From Bubalus kerabau (Eukaryota; Chordata; Mammalia; Artiodactyla; Bovidae), in assembly GCF_029407905.1 (NCBI RefSeq), contig NC_073635.1, positions 33,161,501 through 33,225,500 on the forward strand: a DNA stretch of 64,000 bases, read 5' to 3'. The notes under the pieces were generated by a model. That model had not been told where the DNA came from, ran no database searches, and saw only the letters and a list, made by a program, of their open reading frames with translations. Positions 42,131-54,660 of the stretch are shown one piece after another. Positions within the stretch are counted from its first letter, which is position 1; each line of letters opens with the position of its first letter. The translations under genes were made by a program, and so were the position numbers.

Positions 42131-45117
42131 AACTGACCCCCCACGCCCCCCCCCCCCACCGTGTCTCCTCCTCGAAGGTGACTGAGCTCCCCAATTTGCA
42201 GCCGGGGAGTCTTGTCTGGGAATGCCCGCTGATCCTGAGAACAGCTTAAGCGTTCCTGTCGTTTGTTTACTTGAACGCACCAGACGCATCGGTGTGTGAC
42301 TTGGAAGTATTTCTGTGCGGGAACTGACGGCAGCATCTCTGTCTTGTGTTGTGTCGGGGGCTTTTAAGTAGAAGGGGAAAAGAGCTCCTGCCTCGTGGAC
42401 AAGTCCCGAGTTAAGCAGAGCGAGCGTGCGTTTAAATCTTGGTGTTCTGTGCGTGGCCGGGGTACCCGTTGTCACTCCACAAGGTGGGGGCGAATTCGTT
42501 TCCTTAGCTCCTCATGGCTTTAACATCTGGCGATCTCTCTGGCGATCTTAGTTATGAGCAGTCTCAGGAAAAAAAAAAAAGTTATTCTTCTACCACGTGG
42601 GCCTAGCGATCACGTTTATTAAAGACTCCTGCAGTCTTTCCTTCTGTTTTACGCCTTCCCAGCCCTTTTTGTGCCTGTGGGAAATTCCCCCCGCCCCCCA
42701 CCAGCTGTCTTCCTCGTATGGGTGGTACATTTCCTGTACCTTTCTTTAAGGAGCGGCGAATCCGATCGGAAAGATGGCTTTTAGCCGCAGATTTCTGAAC
42801 TGCACCCTGAGAAACAGTATTTTTAAAAATGGCTGAAATCAGGTGGGATTAAAATCTACAGTATTAAAGACATCACGCTGAAGAATGAATCATGAAGAGT
42901 CCATTTCCTCAAGTGGATGTTTTTCTCCAAGAGTTCACGTTTTAGGAAAGCATTGAATTTAAAGGGACCGTTTTAAAGGCTGATTTCCAAGGGTCAGGTA
43001 GATTAATTACGCTTAGATGTGTCAGTTATCATCTTACTCTGTTTCAGAAGGAATGTGATAATTAAGTCTTTGAAAATGGTAATCTCGATAATCTCGCCAG
43101 ATTGCTGAGCCTGCACAGATTGCCGGGTCATGGTTCCCTGTCAAAGTCTAGAGTTTCTGGAGAGATGTGTCTGTCTTACTGACTGCTCATCCACTCCAGT
43201 ATTTCAGGTATACATTTAGCACCTACTTCGTGCAGGAGGGTGTGCTGAGCACTGGGGATACAACAGGAGTCAAGTGGGACTCTTGCTTTCATGGTTGTTT
43301 ACCTTCTAGTTAAGGGAAACAAGCGTCATTCACATCAACGAATTTATAGATGCACTAGTCACATTAAGAAAATGAGGCAGAGCAATTTGCCACGTCAAAC
43401 ACTGAGTGGGATCTTGATCTCAAGAACCTTATACTCTAGAGTTCTTTCTAGGGCTTCTGCTCTGGTCCATTAATTGCATGTAGTGTGATGTGTGTATTGT
43501 TGGCAGATACAGAAACATCAGTGCTCAGCCAAATGAGATTGCTCCTGAAGCAGTGTTAAAGTTGGGTGTGTCAGTGTTCATATTTGAATAAAAACTCTGA
43601 CGCTGTCCGAGATAGAGCTGAACATCTCAAAGTAGCCTGCGATCTTTTGCTTAAGGAGCACTTCAGCCTATGTTCTGAGATATCACCAAGTAGACAACGA
43701 AGCAAAGCATTTACCTGTGTGTCTTTGTAGATTTCTGGCGCATTCACAGCTCTCTCTCAAGCAGGTAGCCTTACTTGAATAATCTTACAGCTGTCCATCC
43801 CCAGCCTTCATCCCCACTCATGTCTTTTCACAGCATTTTTTTAATCTCAGTACTTCCCACACTAGCTATGTTGTAAAGTTTTCTCTTATCGCCTTATTAT
43901 GATGGATTGTAAAGGCCTTAAGCGGAGGGACTGTTGTTTATTTGTGCAGTTTGGTAGAGCACTACCTTCTGCGGACGGTCAAGAGTTTCTCCGGGTCCCT
44001 TCCATCCCATGCTGATGTCTGGGGGGAGTGAGTTTGTCTAAATGTGGCTGAGATTGAGGTTGTGTGTTGGGTGGTGGGAGGAGGGAGCTGGATCTCTCAG
44101 AGAATCAGCAGCTGTGAAAACATTTATAATGAGTTGACATTTTATACTATAAATAATAAAGTTGACAGAATTTTATTTCACCTGTCAACATAAGGCACTT
44201 GGGCAAATCAGCAGTCCCTTGGACTTGGATTGGATTAAGTACCTGTTAAAAGCAAATGTCTTCCAAAGTGTCTTCTCCTAGATCACTGTTCTGCTGGCAT
44301 GGGAATGTTAGTCGTTTGTTGCTCTTAAGTCAATGTTACAGCCTAATCGAGTGAGGAATTGCGTTTAGGCTGCAGGGAATCCATCTGCAGGGTGCCTCTA
44401 GAAACCCTTCTTATTTATAATGTCCAGGAAGTAATTTCAGTATCACATGGTGCTTTTGCCGCCAAAGTAGCTCCTGACTTGAGGGCCTGACATGGAGTAT
44501 TTACCCAGTATTTAATATTGTACTTCATCGTGGTGAAATAATGGGAAAGTGACAAATGCATGTAGAGGGGCGGCCTGCGTTTGGAAATGGAAGTGAACTT
44601 GTAGAGCAGCTTGTAGCGGCTGGGACCAGGTGACCACACAGGCTGTCAGGAAGCACAGTAGGGGTGCTCCGGGGATGTGAGAGACATCTAGGCTTGTTTG
44701 GGTTGTAGGAGTCCTGGCCAGGGACGGGGCATGGGCCGGGGCTTAAGTAAAGGAGAAGTTGTGGCAAAGGAAGGTGGTAGGCGGTGGGGTGGCCTGGCTT
44801 CTTGCCCGTCCCCAGTCCCTGGGGTCAGCTAGGTCCCCTGGAACATGGGACTGCTGAGCCAAGACCATAACCTGCAGCTTGGTGTCTGACAAGTTTGCTT
44901 TGAAAAAGGCGTGGGAATCTTGAAACTGACTGTACTTACTGCAGGAAAGTCACAGGTGAGACTGGCTACTTGTCTTTTCTTATTGAGTCTCACTGGGGTC
45001 ACTCACCCATGGTGCCTTGTTCATGGGGGTGAGGCTGTAGGGTAGGCTCTTCTTGTAGTCTGAATATTCTATTAAATAATAACATTCTGTGTTCCTTCTT
45101 AGGAAGTAGGGTGGATG
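42131..45117. other. Intron 1 segment, no recent repeat
   Basis: About 3 kb directly after the CpG island is free of recent SINEs and BovB, unlike the rest of the window. A probable L2 end lies at 43200-43300 (AGCACCTACTTCGTGCAGG, GAGCACTGGGGATACAACAG). Intronic regulatory elements are possible. Confidence 0.45.
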
Positions 45118-45306
45118 TGCTGTGCTCAGTTGCTCAGTCATGTCTGACTTTGCAACCCCGTCGACTGTAGCTCATGGGGATTCTCCGGGCAAGAATACTG
45201 GAGTGGGTTGCCATTCCCTTCTCCAGGGGATCTTCCTGACCCAGGGATCGCACCCAGGTCTCCTGCATTGCAGACAGATTCTTTACCATCTGAGCCACCA
45301 GGGAAG
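45118..45306 (-). mobile_element. Bov-tA SINE (inverted) with target duplication
   Basis: GTTGCTCAGTCATGTCTGAC and CATCTGAGCCACCAGGGAAG; AGGGTGGATGT on both sides. Confidence 0.94.
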
Positions 45307-45734
45307 GGTGGATGTAATTCTTTTATTGGCGAAATATTTAATTAATTTTTATCTATATTTTAGTAGTAAAATTAGTGTTTCTGTGACAGGAATATTTAAA
45401 GTGAGTTGCTGTTGGTTTTCTAATTTTGCTGTTTTTAACATTAACTTAGGAGGGATGAAAACTTCAAAAATAAGGCGTCTTCTGTCATATAATTGGTTGG
45501 ATAGGAAATGTTTGAAGATGTGTTTGAGGACCTTAGTGGATAAATCGTTGAGAATAAGTTTTATTTAAGCCGGCTGATCTTCTGAATTTGGCCAGAATAC
45601 GTACTGGACATAAAAAATTATTCTCATTATAGAAAATTTGGAAAATATTCTATTAAAAAGAGTTTGGAAACTCTGAAGGCAGCAGAAAATAATTTACTTT
45701 ACCCTCCCCCCCACCCCCAGAGCTTGTTTTGTCT

Positions 45735-45992
45735 TTAAAAAAAAAAAAAAATTCATCTGTTTTTGGCTGCTCTGGGTCTTTGTTGCTGCTCAAGGGCTTT
45801 CTTTAGTTGCGGTGCACAGACTTCATTGTGGTGGCTTCTCTTGTTGTGGAGCCACAACTCAGAAGTTGGGGTGCATGGGCTTTAGTTGCCTGAGATATGT
45901 GAGATCTTCCACCATCAGGGATCAAACCCTTGACCCTGTGTCTCCCTGTATTAGCAGGCAGATTCTTTACCACTAAGCCACCAGCCTCCCTT
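45735..45992 (-). mobile_element. CHR-type SINE (inverted), full length
   Basis: Poly-A at 45738 after inversion, TTTTTGGCTGCTCTGGGTC and CTTTACCACTAAGCCACCAG. Confidence 0.9.
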
Positions 45993-46199
45993 TAAAGTCA
46001 GATTAACTGAAGCTTTCCTGAAAGTTTTACTGTCTCGAGAAAGATTATGTTAGCACTTGTTTATTTAGCATTAATTCGTTTCCAGCAATCTTCATTTTTT
46101 AGATTTAAACGATCTGATTTTGTTTTGATTTCTCTCTCAGTAGCTCCGTTCTAGAAGCTTAATATAGTATTTTATAATGTGTCCTACCGCATGGTATAA

Positions 46200-46360
46200 T
46201 TAAAAAGAGCAGTTGGACCAGAAGGAAAACTCTAGTCCAGATTTTGACATTTAGATCTGCGCATATGGGAAAGTCTCTTAAAACTTTCCGAGTTCATTTT
46301 TCTCATTTGTAAAATAAAGGGGTTGGACTAGACGCTAATAAATATTCCTTCTGTGTTTGT
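46200..46360 (+). repeat. Probable MIR
   Basis: TTTCTCATTTGTAAAATAAAGG within a MIR-like context. Confidence 0.5.
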
Positions 46361-46469
46361 TTCCTTCTAGATCTAAAACTCAGTATTCTCTAATCCTTTT
46401 AGAGTTTATAAATGACTGTTGATTTCATCATTTTGGGAATGTTAATCATGTTTAATTAATTAATTTTAC

Positions 46470-47370
46470 TTTTACTTTTTTGACCTCCTTCACCCAGTTC
46501 TCTCTACATTTCACCCTTGTCGCCTCTGGCAGCCACCACTCTTGTTTTCTGTTATCTATGAGCCTTTTTTTTTTTTTTTAAGATGCCACATATAAGTGAG
46601 CTTATATGGTATTTGTCTGTCTGACTTATTTCACCTAGCATAATAACAGTAATATCCATTCATGTTGTTGGAAATGGCAAGATTTTTTTTTAGTGGTTGA
46701 GTCACATTCCATTGTATACATATACCTCATGTTCTTTATCCATTCATCCATTGATGAACAACCTCATGTTCTTTATCCATTCAACCATTGATGAACAACC
46801 TCATGTTCTTTATCCATTCATCCATTGATGAACATTTAGATAGTTTTTTTCCATATCTTGGCTATTGTAAATAGTGCTGCACTGAACAGAGGGGTCCATT
46901 TATCTTTTTGGATTAGTGTTCTCATTTGATGTGATAAATGTCCAGAAGAGGAATTGCTGGATCATATGGTAGTTCTATTTTTAATTTTTTGAGGAGCCTC
47001 CATATTGTTTTCCATAGTTGCTGTATCAACTTACATTCCTGCCAACAGTGAGCAGATTCTCTTTTCTCCACCTCCCCACTAACACTTGTTATTTTTTGTC
47101 TTTTTGACACATTCTAACAGGTGTGAGGTGATACTTCCTTGTGGTTTTGATTTGTATTTCCCTGGTGATTAATGATATAGAGTATCTTTTCATGTAACTT
47201 TTGGCAAATGTGTATGTGTTTTTTTCAAAAGATGTCTGTTGAGATCTTCTGCCTGCTTGGTAATTGGATTGGCTTTTTGCTATTGATTTGTATTAGTTCT
47301 TTCATATATTTTGGATATTCGTCCCTTAGCAGATACATGATTTACAGTAGTTTCTCCTGTTCAGTAGGTT
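46470..47370 (-). mobile_element. L1 3' end with ORF2 C-terminus, antisense
   Basis: On the minus strand 47110-46922 encodes a typical L1 ORF2 tail (KLKIELPYDPAIPLL). The plus-strand text includes TCACCTAGCATAATAACAGT and TGGATCATATGGTAGTTCTA. It contains a local 37-bp triplication. Confidence 0.92.
46725..46835 (+). repeat. 37-bp tandem triplication within L1
   Basis: Three units beginning CCTCATGTTCTTTATCCATT at 46725, 46762 and 46799, with one base difference in the middle copy. Confidence 0.95.
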
Positions 47371-47527
47371 GCATCTGATCATGTTTTAGATAACATGAAG
47401 AGCATGGACTTAGATATAGTTAAATATGGATTATACCTAGTTTGCTAGTTTTTAAAAAAATGTTGTGGAATTTATGGATAATTATGGTCCAAAGTAAATG
47501 TTTCTTCTTTCAAAAGCATTTAGTGGA

Positions 47528-47806
47528 GGTGGAGAAGGCAATGGCGACCCACTCCAGTACTCTTGCCTGGAAAATCCTATGGACGGGGGAGCCTGGTAGG
47601 CTGTGGTTCATGGGGTCGCTAAGAGTCGAACACAACTGAGTGACTTCACTTTCACTTTTCACTTTCATGCATTGGAGAAGGAAATGGCAACCCACTCCAG
47701 TGTTCTTGCCTGGAGAATCCCAGGGATGGAGGAGCCTGGTGGGCTGCCGTCTATGGGGTCGCACAGAGTCGGACACGACTGAAGCGACTTAGCAGCAGCA
47801 GCAGCG
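47528..47806 (+). mobile_element. Bov-A2 SINE (dimer)
   Basis: GGAGAAGGCAATGGCGACCC start, both monomers, ends AGCAGCAGCAGC. Confidence 0.94.
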
Positions 47807-47922
47807 ATATCACTATTTTATTCATTATGGGGCTCAATCCACATAGCTGTTTACTTATTTTTGACATTTTTTTCTTTTCCGATACCATTTTTTAAAGATT
47901 TTTGAATTGCTGCCCTTTTTGA

Positions 47923-48126
47923 GGGCTTTCCTGGTGGCTTAGATGGTAAGGAATCCACCTGCAATGCAAGAGACCTAGGTTCAATCCCTGGGTCAGGAAG
48001 ATAGATCCCCTGGAGAAGGAAATGGCAACCCGCTCCAGTGTTCTTGCCTGGAGAATCCCATGGACAGAGGAGCCTTTACATCCATCGGTTGCAAACAGTC
48101 GGTCACGACTGAGTGACTGAGCAGGT
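47923..48126 (+). mobile_element. Bov-tA SINE with target duplication
   Basis: GGGCTTTCCTGGTGGCTTAG head; GCCCTTTTTGAG on both sides. Confidence 0.94.
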
Positions 48127-48159
48127 ATAAGCCCTTTTTGAGATTCCACATTTATTTTC

Positions 48160-48310
48160 ACGGGTGTGAGTGTGATCTTGGACAAATTAGTTCTCTGTAC
48201 CACGATTTTCTTATCTGTAAAATGGGGGTGAAATAACGCCCACTTTATAGGGTTCTAGAATGGTACTGGCCCATGACTAATCATCTGTTGTGTTTGTAGT
48301 TATTATTATT
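48160..48310 (+). repeat. MIR
   Basis: TGATCTTGGACAAATTAG, then TTCTTATCTGTAAAATGGGG. Confidence 0.8.
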
Positions 48311-49943
48311 ACCTTTGTAAAGTGGTTTGCTCCCCTCCATGAGGTAAGGACTCATTGGCACTTCTAGTTAATGTCAGGTTAGCAAATACTAGTAACCAAA
48401 ATGGAAATCTTTTAAATAAAATGCCATTATTTTAGTTCATTTTCATCATAAGCAACATGAGTTTATTAATAGTATATGCTTCTGAGAAAGCACACATTTA
48501 TTTTGAAGTTAAGTGGGTTAGATCATAATATTCAAACTAAGAATGTGGATTGTCTTTTTTCTCCTGTTTTGAGTAGTTTGTAAGAACTACTGCTTTTGGC
48601 TGGGAATAAAAATGGTCTAAATTTGCAACATTCTCAAACATGTTTGAGAAGTTTAGATAAGTTGGGAATAGTACTTTGAGAAGACAAGTCTTATTTTTTA
48701 TACTGAAAAAAAGCACACCAACTTGTCATCATTGGTAGAATGGAGTTTGTGTTTTAAAGTCAGCTTCAGGCCTTATTTCCTTTTGGATTTTCCTGTTTAT
48801 TCCTGGGGCCACATTGTTGCATTTGATTCCTTCATGCCCTGGTCCCCTACCAGGATGATACTTCTTGTTGGCCTGTGGTGCAGTTACCGAACCCGCTTTT
48901 CCAAGAGGATTGTTGAAATATCTGTAAAATGCTTTGTGTTGGAAGAAAAAGGTAAATGCCAGGTATAACGGTGAGTTATATGAGATGCTGAATCAATAAT
49001 CCAGAGACCCAGTACTGTTGAAAATACCCATATAGAAGTCATCATCATTTAAAACCTTATGCACAGAATTTATATTAGAAGGAGATGAGAGAGATGGTTT
49101 GTATACATAATTCATCTTGGAAGAAAAACCCTGACGTCTACTTTCCCAGAAGTACTCAATCAAGAAGAATTTTGTGATGCTGTGAAGTACATGATATTTA
49201 ATATAGAATGTGATTGTGTGAGTGGTGTGGGTCTTCATAATCCTGTATGTTCACTGGCTTATCCTTTGCTGCTGCGGCTTCCAAAGAAAGATCGGCTTTT
49301 TCTCAGAGTTGTGTGACGTCTATAGAACGATGTCGAAGCTTGCTTAGGACCTCCATCTGTAGTAATCCACACATCGAAAGCTGCAGGCCAGTAAAAATTT
49401 TTTCCAGCTCAGAACAAGTGGATATTTTTCCAGTGCCAGCTGACAGATATTCTTATTGAAATGCTTCATAGGTTCAGGGACCAACCCTGCACTTTCTACT
49501 TGTGAATAGTGGTCTCGTCATGGTATATTTTAAAGGAGTTAGAGTATTGTTGCCTTTGGTTTTATTTTAGTCTTTTTTCTTTCAGTGACCTAAGCCAGGC
49601 TTCTTCCTGATGCTAAGTGTGTAAATGCTTTTCATGGACGGTGTGATGGATTTATTCTTTTTAAGCTAATAGCGATGTGTTCTTTTTTGTTGCCCCCTGT
49701 AAAGAGTGCCTTTTCTTCATAAGTGCTTTGAGGAAGTGTTCACGGGGACCTGCATGCTGTCAGGGTGTACGCGGTACTGAGAATACGCAGATGAGCATGA
49801 TGAGCTCTGGTCTCACAGGACCTTCCCGTTCAGTGTGTCCCGAACAGGTCATAGTTGTGCCCAGAGAGAAATCTTCTTGGCTGCTGGGCAACCAGGAGCT
49901 GTCTGGATTGACCAGAGACCCTTGACCAATTTGCTTCCAGAAA
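48311..49943. other. Intron 1 segment, mostly unrecognised
   Basis: A possible L2 end lies at 49730-49830. No exon recognised. Confidence 0.4.
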
Positions 49944-50136
49944 AGAATCCGCCTGCCAGTGCAGGAGACATGAGAGACGTGGGTTCAGTCCCTGGGTCAG
50001 GAAGATCCCCTAGAGAGGGAAATGGCAGCCCACTCCAGTATTCTTGCCTGGAGAATCCCATGGATAGAGGAACCTGGCAGGCTACAGTCCAGGGAGCCAC
50101 AAAGAGTCGGACACGACCGAAGCGACTTAGCAGACA
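49944..50136 (+). mobile_element. Bov-tA SINE, 5'-truncated
   Basis: AGAATCCGCCTGCCAGTGC through CGACCGAAGCGACTTAGCAG. Confidence 0.9.
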
Positions 50137-50368
50137 AGTACGCGTGAGAATAGGCTTACCTGTATGTTCCTGTGGGCTCCACACTTAGTACTCACTGTGT
50201 GTACCATGATGAGAAAAACGTCGGGGAGGAGGCCAGACGTATACAGCACATCAGGAGTGAGGAATAATCAGTATGTGAAAGAGGAAGTGGTCGTTTCTCC
50301 CTCGGAGAGAGAGGAGGGCTTGGGGAGGAAACCTCTCGGAAGAGATCGGAACTTTGTGCTGTTGCTGT

Positions 50369-50645
50369 TGTTCAGTCGCTCGGTTGTGTCTGACTCCTTG
50401 CAATCCCATGGACTGCAGCACGCCAGGCTTCCCTGTCCTCCAGTGTCTCCCGGAATTTGCTCAAATTCGTGTCCATTGAGTCACTGAAGCTATGTAACCA
50501 TCTCATCCTCTGCTGCCCCCTTCTCTTGCCCTCAGTCTTTCCCAGCATCGGAGTCTTTTCCAGTGAGTCGGCTCTTTGCATCAGGTGGCCAAAGTATTGG
50601 AGCTTCAGTTTCAGCATCAGTCCTTCCAGTGAATATTCAGGGTTG
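50369..50645 (-). mobile_element. BovB 3' end fragment
   Basis: TTGTTCAGTCGCTCGGTTGT to TCCAGTGAATATTCAGGGTT, inverted. Confidence 0.9.
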
Positions 50646-50799
50646 AATTTAGTGCAAGGAAGTCAGTCACTGTGTGAGCAGGAAGAGAGGGGATTCCAGA
50701 GGTGAGCAGAGGTGCAGCCTCCTGGGATCTGCATTTATCCTGAGAAGGTGTAAGTTCAGGGGAGAGTTGGGATAAAGGTATAGTGGAGTTGATAAAGGT

Positions 50800-51300
50800 A
50801 ATTGGTAAATTTTACTACATTAATTGTTAAAATGTTGCTTTTAAAAAAATATGGTGACAATAACATGATGAAGTAGAAGGGACTAATGGTAGTTAAAAAC
50901 TTGTTAAAAGTCTTATCCCCTATCCAAAAAACCTCCCAAAAAACAGTATTAGAAAATTTTAAGTTGTATATGCATGGTAAAAATTAAGGCTAAATAGATA
51001 CCTACACAAGAAATGATTTTCCTTGTTTCCAAACTAGCTGAAACTTTATCACTCAAATTCTGAGGGCAGGAAAATAGGAAATATAAGATTGAAAAAAAAA
51101 CAAAAGAAGAAGATAAACAGAAAACCAAAGTAAAATGGAAGAAAGCTGTTTTATTAATTATAATAAATCTAAATGGATTAAATTCATCTGTATTATAGTT
51201 AAGGAACTATCAGATTACATAAAGAACAAAATATCGCTTAAAAACCATTGTAAAGCAAAAGGACAATGTATATAACAATAACACAATACTATCATCACCT
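50800..51300 (+). repeat. Possible old L1 fragment
   Basis: AT-rich with TATAATAAATCTAAATGGAT, which resembles L1 ORF2 sequence; weak. Confidence 0.35.
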
Positions 51301-51654
51301 CTAAGAACTTAATGTGCAGATAGCTTTTCTAGATATTTTAAGATCATTTAAGTCCTTTTTTTGTTAGTCTCATACTCCTTCTCACATCTGTCATCTTTAA
51401 GATCCTTTCAGAGCGAGGGAAGCTCAGGGAATATCAGCCCCACTTTCACAGAGTAAAAAAACAAGCTTCAAGTCGTCCCCAAAGCGACTGGGGGTGAGAT
51501 CCATGTTTCTTGACTCCGTAGTCCGTGATGGTATCTACAAGGCAATACGTTGCCTCTTTCATGGTTGAGATAAAATTGTTTTTCTTTCCTTTTTAAACAA
51601 GAATTTGGGAAACTTTTTTGTCCCTAATTTCTAAGCTTCTCTGTATGTGTGTGT

Positions 51655-51780
51655 AGCTTTGAGTCCCACTCCACTTACTAATTATGTGTATTTGGATGGA
51701 CCACTTACCGTGAGATGGAATCATTCTCCCCATTAGATCAAATGAGAGAATGCCTGTGAAGGGAGATGATCCATGTGGAA
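51655..51780 (+). repeat. Probable MIR
   Basis: CCACTTACTAATTATGTGTA followed by ATTCTCCCCATTAGATCAAA. Confidence 0.55.
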
Positions 51781-54239
51781 CTGCTTTCTTTGCACTGGAA
51801 ACATATATGGAGATCCCCGTGGTGGTTGATGATGGGCATTCGTCCTCAGGGGCAGAGGGCGGGGCGTGTCTGGCCATCTGGGCTGTGGCATGGCAGCGGG
51901 CTCCCAGGTTCCCTTTGATGAAATAGAAGTCAGTGCAGAGTTTGAAAATGAATGTTTTAGTGATCCTGGTCTTGCGGTGCTCAGGTAACTGATGAAGCAC
52001 AATTTTAGGTTCTCTTTCATTAAAAAAGTCTTTTAGGGATTTATGGTTCATAGACTTTTTTTTTTCTTTTCTTTCTAATGAGGTATCTGTGGGCTTGGTT
52101 CTCCTACGACATGCAGTTCTTTGCCAAATTATTTGTGCTGTGAGGGAGCAGTTTACTTGTGATGTCAGCTAACTTCTTGTTGTTTCCTTCTAGTGACATT
52201 TTTTTTTTAAGGTCTAAAATTATAGTGAATCAATTGTGTTAATCTCTATAGTATTCATCTACCTGAGTTTTTCAGGAATGCCTGAAAAGAGAGCTTTAGT
52301 AATTCTTTCAAATTATGATTGTAGAAAGAGAGCCCATCTGGGCACAAAGAAAGGAAGCAGTGGAGTAAGTCCTAGGGGCAAGGAAAGAAGAAAATAAGAG
52401 CCCCCTATTCTCTGGAGTGGAAAATATGTTTATAATGTGAGATCCTGTAGACATAAACATTTCCTCTGCTCTGAACCTCAGTCCAGAAAGCCAGCCACTG
52501 TCATTTTGAAGAATTTGTTTTTTCTTTCTTCCCTAGAATGTTGTTCCACAGTTTTTTTTTTTTTTTGGTTTGTTTGCTTTCCCTGATGTTGAGACGATTC
52601 CCTGGTGTTTAATCTGCTTCACGGAAGTGCTCTTCTGCAGGATGATCAAGGTGGTACCTTGGGGTAGCAGTTGGTACTTTGAAGTTTGCACGAGGAAGAT
52701 GTGTCTTGAAATAGCAGAGGAAGGGTGTTCTGGTTTCTACTGAACAAGACAGCATGTTTAGACGGTTTCAGACTTCGGCCGTGAATGACGTGGCTTTGGT
52801 TCATCCAGGAGCAGGCGAGGAATGGAAATCAAGTGTTCTCCGTGTCCCCCTGAGGGAATCAGGGTTACTAAAGGTGAACAGAAGTCAGAACAGTTTTGAA
52901 ATGTCAAAGGCTCAAAACTAGATACAGTTGATCAAAAACGAAACCCCAGGTACTGTATTAACGACTCTGCTAGGCAAATTTATTATTTTTGTTTTTGTTA
53001 ATTTGCATGTCATTCTTTAAAAAGACAGTTCATTTTTTTTTTTTGTTTTTCAAGACTAGTTTCTCTAGTTTACTAGTGAGTTTTATTTGTTTTTGCTGCA
53101 TATTTTAACTTAAAGGAGGCTTACGTCTCCCTCCCAGGGGACGCAGCCAGCCCACAGGACGATTCCCCTCCCTGGTTAAGCAGGTGCCCCGGGGGAGCTG
53201 GTCAGCCCAGCAGGAGAAACCTAGAGGCACCTGTGAGCGCTCTGGTGGGTTTTCCCTGTGAAAATCCAGCCCTTGCCCCATGACCACGCTTGCAAATCTG
53301 CCTCGTTGTCTTCTTCTTTGAAGACGTTCATACATTGCCCTTTTCGACCGAAAAGTGGACTCTCTTACCTTTTCTCATCTCTGCCTGTGGTTTGTTTTTA
53401 TTTTTGTCCTTTCGAGGCGGCGTGGCTGCCTCTCGCATGTCCTCCTGCCTCTCCCCCGTGGTTGCAGTGTTTCACCCCAGATGTCATCTTCTCTCCTTTT
53501 CGCTCCGGGAACTGTGCTGTGGTTCTTATACCACCCTGTATGTTGTGCTAGTGATGAGCTGGCTCATTTCCGTGGTCACTTTCGAGGCAGGGTGGTGCCT
53601 CTCTCTCTTGTCCTCCCACCTGTCCCCCTGTGTGTTAGACATGGGGTGGTAGATATGCCTCTGAGGTTGCATAAATTGTTTTGAACTATTAAAAATGAGG
53701 ATTTTAAAAGGGAGCACTTTGAATGTGTTACCCCACCTCCTCATCCTTGCTCCTGCTGAGAAGGTGTCCCTTCTAAGTGACTCGTCCTTTTTCTCATGCT
53801 TTGAATTTTTTCTCCTTGTCTTTGACTTTCAGCGTTTTCACTATCACATGCCTGGTTGTGGGTCTGTGTGTTTATGACCTATAGATTCTTAAATTCGGGT
53901 TTATGTTAAATGCCTATACCATTCAGTTGAAAGTTTGGGTTTTTTTTTATGGGGGTACATTTCAGTTATAATATATCAACTTCATAGGCCAGAGTGATTA
54001 AATTCATTCAAAATCATTGTGTCTCAACCAAGAATATATTACTGCAGTTAAATATTACAAACATTCTCACAGAAGACATTCTTAAGAAAATTGGAAGCAA
54101 ACTAAAATGAAATGATAGTATGAATTCCTTTCAGTAGTTGTATATTGGCATGCCTTTAGACTAGCCTCGCTGAGTATTTATGCTACAGATGAAATTGCTC
54201 GGTGTGAGCTCTTTGGAAAGGCAGTGCTCTTGAGGGTGT
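51781..54239. other. Intron 1 segment, no recognised feature
   Basis: About 2.5 kb without recent repeats. It includes a C/T-rich stretch (53240-53650) with overlapping short ORFs that I could not assign. Confidence 0.4.
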
Positions 54240-54660
54240 CCTGCATGCTTATCGGATGGTGTATTAGCTTCGTAGGGCTTCTGTAACAGGAGCTGCAAGC
54301 TGAATGGCTTAGAACAAGGGAAATTGATTGTCTTACAGTCTGGAGGCCAGAGTCCAAGTCCACGGTCTTGACAGTGTACTGCCCACTTGGAAGGTGCTGG
54401 GCTCCCTGCCCCGCTGCCAGCATCTGAGCGCCTCACTTGGAAGTCTGAGCCTCAGGTGTCCCGTGGCTTGTCAGTGGCCACCTTCCCCTGTGTCCCTTCA
54501 CATCATTTTTCCTCTGTGCATGTCTATGTCTCAATTCCCCTTTTTAAAAGGACACCAGTCATACTGAATTGGAGTTCACCTTAGTGACCTCATTGTAGCT
54601 TGATTACTTCTGTAAAGACCCAGTTTTTAAATAAGGTCACAATCCACGCTGCTGTGAGTT
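54240..54660 (+). repeat. Ancient interspersed repeat (old L1/MER class, family not assigned)
   Basis: TCTTACAGTCTGGAGGCCAG, GGACACCAGTCATACTGAAT and GACCTCATTGTAGCTTGATT are characteristic of an old mammalian repeat. Probably the same class as 27365-27600. Confidence 0.6.

Noticed and set aside
40853..42475. 540-codon minus-strand open frame and several 100-290-codon plus-strand frames over the CpG island
   Set aside because: Pro/Arg/Ala/Gly-rich translations are expected from extreme GC content lacking stop codons; only the 16-codon USP12 exon has family support.
51593..52051. 152-codon minus-strand frame in USP12 intron 1
   Set aside because: No recognisable domain, partly MIR-derived; length is within chance for this region.
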